A stretch of DNA of 64,000 bases, taken from positions 62,001 through 126,000 of the forward strand of contig BNCN01000010.1 in NCBI GenBank assembly GCA_014656495.1, given 5' to 3'. The DNA is from Comamonas sp. KCTC 72670. GTDB taxonomy: Bacteria; Myxococcota; Myxococcia; Myxococcales; Myxococcaceae. A program made the translations under genes and the position numbers. The notes beneath the pieces were generated by a model. That model was given only the letters and a program-made list of their open reading frames with translations, was not told the DNA's origin and ran no database searches. Of this stretch, positions 62,314 through 64,000 are shown one piece after another; the stretch's first letter is position 1; each line of letters begins with the position of its first letter.

Positions 62314-63459
62314 CTACCAAGGCGTCACCACCAACCGGACGGCGAAGACATTTCGCGTCAAGTCCACCGTGCTCGCCGAATCCGCCAACCCCACCTGTGC
62401 AATGCGATCCACCGCACCCTGCGCCGCCAGGCGCCGGTCGATGCGGTACTCCACACCACCACTCACCGCGTAGCCCTGCGACACCCGCGATGCTCCTCGG
62501 AACACGGTCCATTCCACCGACGGGGCCACCCCGTTCCGGAAGAAGCTCGCCGCGCCGAACACCGAGAACTTCTGATTGAAACGACGCGCCAGCAGCACCG
62601 ACGCGTAGTCCGCCCACAGCGCGTTCGTGAAACCGTTCGCGCCCACCAGGTCGTGCCCCGCGGACACGCCCACGTCCAGCAGCTCCCCTTCCCGCTGCAG
62701 CTCCACATTCACGCGCGGAACCCAGCCGCCCTGCTGGCCCAGCGGGGCCAGGTACCGCACGGGGCCGCCCCGGACGGTCAAGGTGGTAGGCCGCGTCAGC
62801 CGATACCGCAACCCCAGCGCCGCGCCGTGCGCCTGGCTCAGGCTCCCGTCATAGAGGAAGCCCTGATACCGGTACTCCAGGCCCAGGCTCAGCCGCCGCG
62901 TCGTGCGGTACCAGGCCTCCAGCGACGGCGTATGCGCGTAGCCCGCCTGCTGGCCGACATCGATGATGCGCACCGCCTCGAAGCGGTAGCCCGCGCGGAC
63001 ATCCATCCGCTGCGTCACCCGGTTCGTCACGCCCAGCGTCGCCTGCGTGAAGAACGTGGGCAGCGTGGACCGCGCCAGGCCGTCACGCGGCAGCGAGCTG
63101 GGGTCGGTGACGCGGAACACCCGCACCGCGGCATCCAGCCGCAGCGTGCGCGACAGGAGCTGCCGGGCCTCGAGCCCGCCCCGGTGGTCCAGCGTCGTCC
63201 TGCCCGAGCCGTGCCGCATCAGCAGGTCGGCCGCGTAGAAGCTGTCCAGCGTGAGCCGTGCGTCCTTCGCCTCCAGTCCCAGCCGGGGCGTCAGCTTGGT
63301 CATCAACTGCCCGGTGCCGTCGCCGCCCAGCCGGAGGTCGTCGTCGAAACGCTCCTCCGCCGTCACCCGCAGGCGGGGCTCCCAGATGGTTGCCCCCTGC
63401 GCGGCGGGCGCCGCGAACATCAGGCCCGCGAGTAGCCACTTCTTCCAGTTGCCCTTCAC
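62314..63459 (-). CDS. exoB: ExoB-like outer-membrane beta-barrel protein
   Basis: 381 residues from GTG 63459 (GGAGGG upstream), which opens a signal peptide (KKWLLAGLMFAAPAAQGA); a GTG at 63528 overlapping exoA would hide it. The rest is regular amphipathic strands (LSLGLEYRYQGFLYDG, AALGLRYRLTRPTTLTV) ending RNVFAVRLVVTPW, a barrel end. Likely the outer-membrane component that works with ExoA. Confidence 0.85.
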   Translation of the reverse strand: MKGNWKKWLLAGLMFAAPAAQGATIWEPRLRVTAEERFDDDLRLGGDGTGQLMTKLTPRLGLEAKDARLTLDSFYAADLLMRHGSGRTTLDHRGGLEARQLLSRTLRLDAAVRVFRVTDPSSLPRDGLARSTLPTFFTQATLGVTNRVTQRMDVRAGYRFEAVRIIDVGQQAGYAHTPSLEAWYRTTRRLSLGLEYRYQGFLYDGSLSQAHGAALGLRYRLTRPTTLTVRGGPVRYLAPLGQQGGWVPRVNVELQREGELLDVGVSAGHDLVGANGFTNALWADYASVLLARRFNQKFSVFGAASFFRNGVAPSVEWTVFRGASRVSQGYAVSGGVEYRIDRRLAAQGAVDRIAQVGLADSASTVDLTRNVFAVRLVVTPW

Positions 63460-63524
63460 CGTCGCCCTCCGTCCCGCACGCCAGCCACCGTCCACGACAC
63501 CCACGCCTCTGGATTCAACGTCCT

Positions 63525-64000
63525 TCACGGCACGACGATGGTGTCACCCGGGCGGAGCATGAGCTCATGGCCGCCATCCGGAGAGATGAGGTCGCGGTAG
63601 CGCACCGGAATCTGGCCGCCCTTGCTGTCGCTGCGGATGACGACGATGCCGTCCGAGTTGGCGAAGTCCGTGAAGCCCCCCGCCAGCGCGATGGCCTGCA
63701 GCAGCGAGACGCGGCCGCGCAGCGGATAGGCGCCCGGGTGGGCCACCTCGCCGGTGACGAACACGCGGCTGCTGTTCACCTCGCGGACGATGACCGTCAC
63801 GCGCGGCTCCTGCACATACGACTGGTAGGCCTGCTTCAGCGAGTCCGCCAGCTCCGTGGGCGTCTTGCCCGCCGCGTGGACCTCTCCCACCATGGGCATG
63901 GAGATGTAGCCATCCGGACGAACCGGCAGCGTCCGGGACAGCTCAGCGTCACGCCACACGGCGATGTCCAGCACGTCCTCGCGGCCAATCCGATAGGGCT
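63525..64000 (-). CDS. exoA: ExoA-like polysaccharide export lipoprotein (Wza family), partial
   Basis: The frame is open to the right edge; the visible part starts with YRIGREDVLDIAVWRDAEL, the start of the Poly_export domain, so the N-terminus with its signal is outside. Further features: GYISMPMVGEVHAAGKTPTELADSL, VTVIVREVNSSRVFVTGEV, HPGAYPLRG (SLBB domain) and LRPGDTIVVP. Forms the outer-membrane export channel; first gene of the operon, so the operon promoter lies beyond the window. Confidence 0.92.
   Translation of the reverse strand, partial: PYRIGREDVLDIAVWRDAELSRTLPVRPDGYISMPMVGEVHAAGKTPTELADSLKQAYQSYVQEPRVTVIVREVNSSRVFVTGEVAHPGAYPLRGRVSLLQAIALAGGFTDFANSDGIVVIRSDSKGGQIPVRYRDLISPDGGHELMLRPGDTIVVP

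Noticed and set aside
59893..62473. Long + strand frames opposite exoC and exoD
   Set aside because: Val/Arg/Leu/His-rich shadows with no domains, opposite well-recognised Wzz and BY-kinase genes.

Overview
The window is high-GC DNA, almost fully coding, with strong wobble-position GC bias and many secreted or lipid-anchored proteins. Together with a complete-looking exoB-exoI spore-coat polysaccharide operon plus the end of exoA, this points to a fruiting myxobacterium of the Myxococcus/Corallococcus/Pyxidicoccus group. This is inference from gene content; no rRNA or tRNA is present to confirm it.

Layout. 1-6.5 kb: the end of a LuxR-type regulator, a haem-oxygenase-like (HDO/PqqC-fold) iron enzyme, a secreted triple-DUF4082 protein, and an acyltransferase of the autoinducer-synthase/GNAT superfamily. 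A deleted relic of a second copy of that acyltransferase lies just upstream of the HDO gene. 6.7-14.7 kb: serine hydrolase, beta-propeller-like protein, outer-membrane barrel protein, HflX, CPBP membrane protease and an RluA-family pseudouridine synthase. 14.8-20.5 kb: a trypsin-like lipoprotein with six C-terminal 52-residue repeats, a large lipoprotein of unknown function, and gene debris including an amidase fragment. 20.5-28.9 kb: small membrane or lipoproteins, DinB, a divergent pirin/LysR pair, a PEGA lipoprotein, a GH18 chitinase, DUF998 and a ricin-type lectin. 29.0-34.5 kb: a giant lipoprotein made of 15 pre-peptidase-like repeats. 34.9-40.5 kb: GNAT, a four-gene envelope cluster (SYLF domains and DUF3618-like anchors), an orphan GspG-type pseudopilin and a membrane esterase. 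40.5-46.9 kb: a compact class II lanthipeptide operon (mersacidin-type LanA, LanM, ABC exporter and berberine-bridge-type flavoprotein). 47.4-53.8 kb: an unrecognised protein, a secreted protein with duplicated jelly-roll ends, a macrolide-phosphotransferase-like kinase, and CcmH plus a CcmI-like protein. 53.9-64.0 kb: the exo operon, all on the minus strand, running off the right edge inside exoA.

How the genes work together. The exo genes form a Wzx/Wzy-type export system: ExoE starts the glycan on its lipid carrier, ExoC and ExoD control chain length and phosphorylation, ExoA and ExoB carry polymer across the outer membrane, and ExoG/H/I modify sugars. The lanthipeptide genes form a short operon with gaps of 11 and 17 bases and one overlap. 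It has an unexpected FAD oxidase as last gene and no leader peptidase domain in its exporter. Many of the remaining genes encode extracellular hydrolases, lectins and adhesive repeat proteins, as expected of a predatory soil bacterium.
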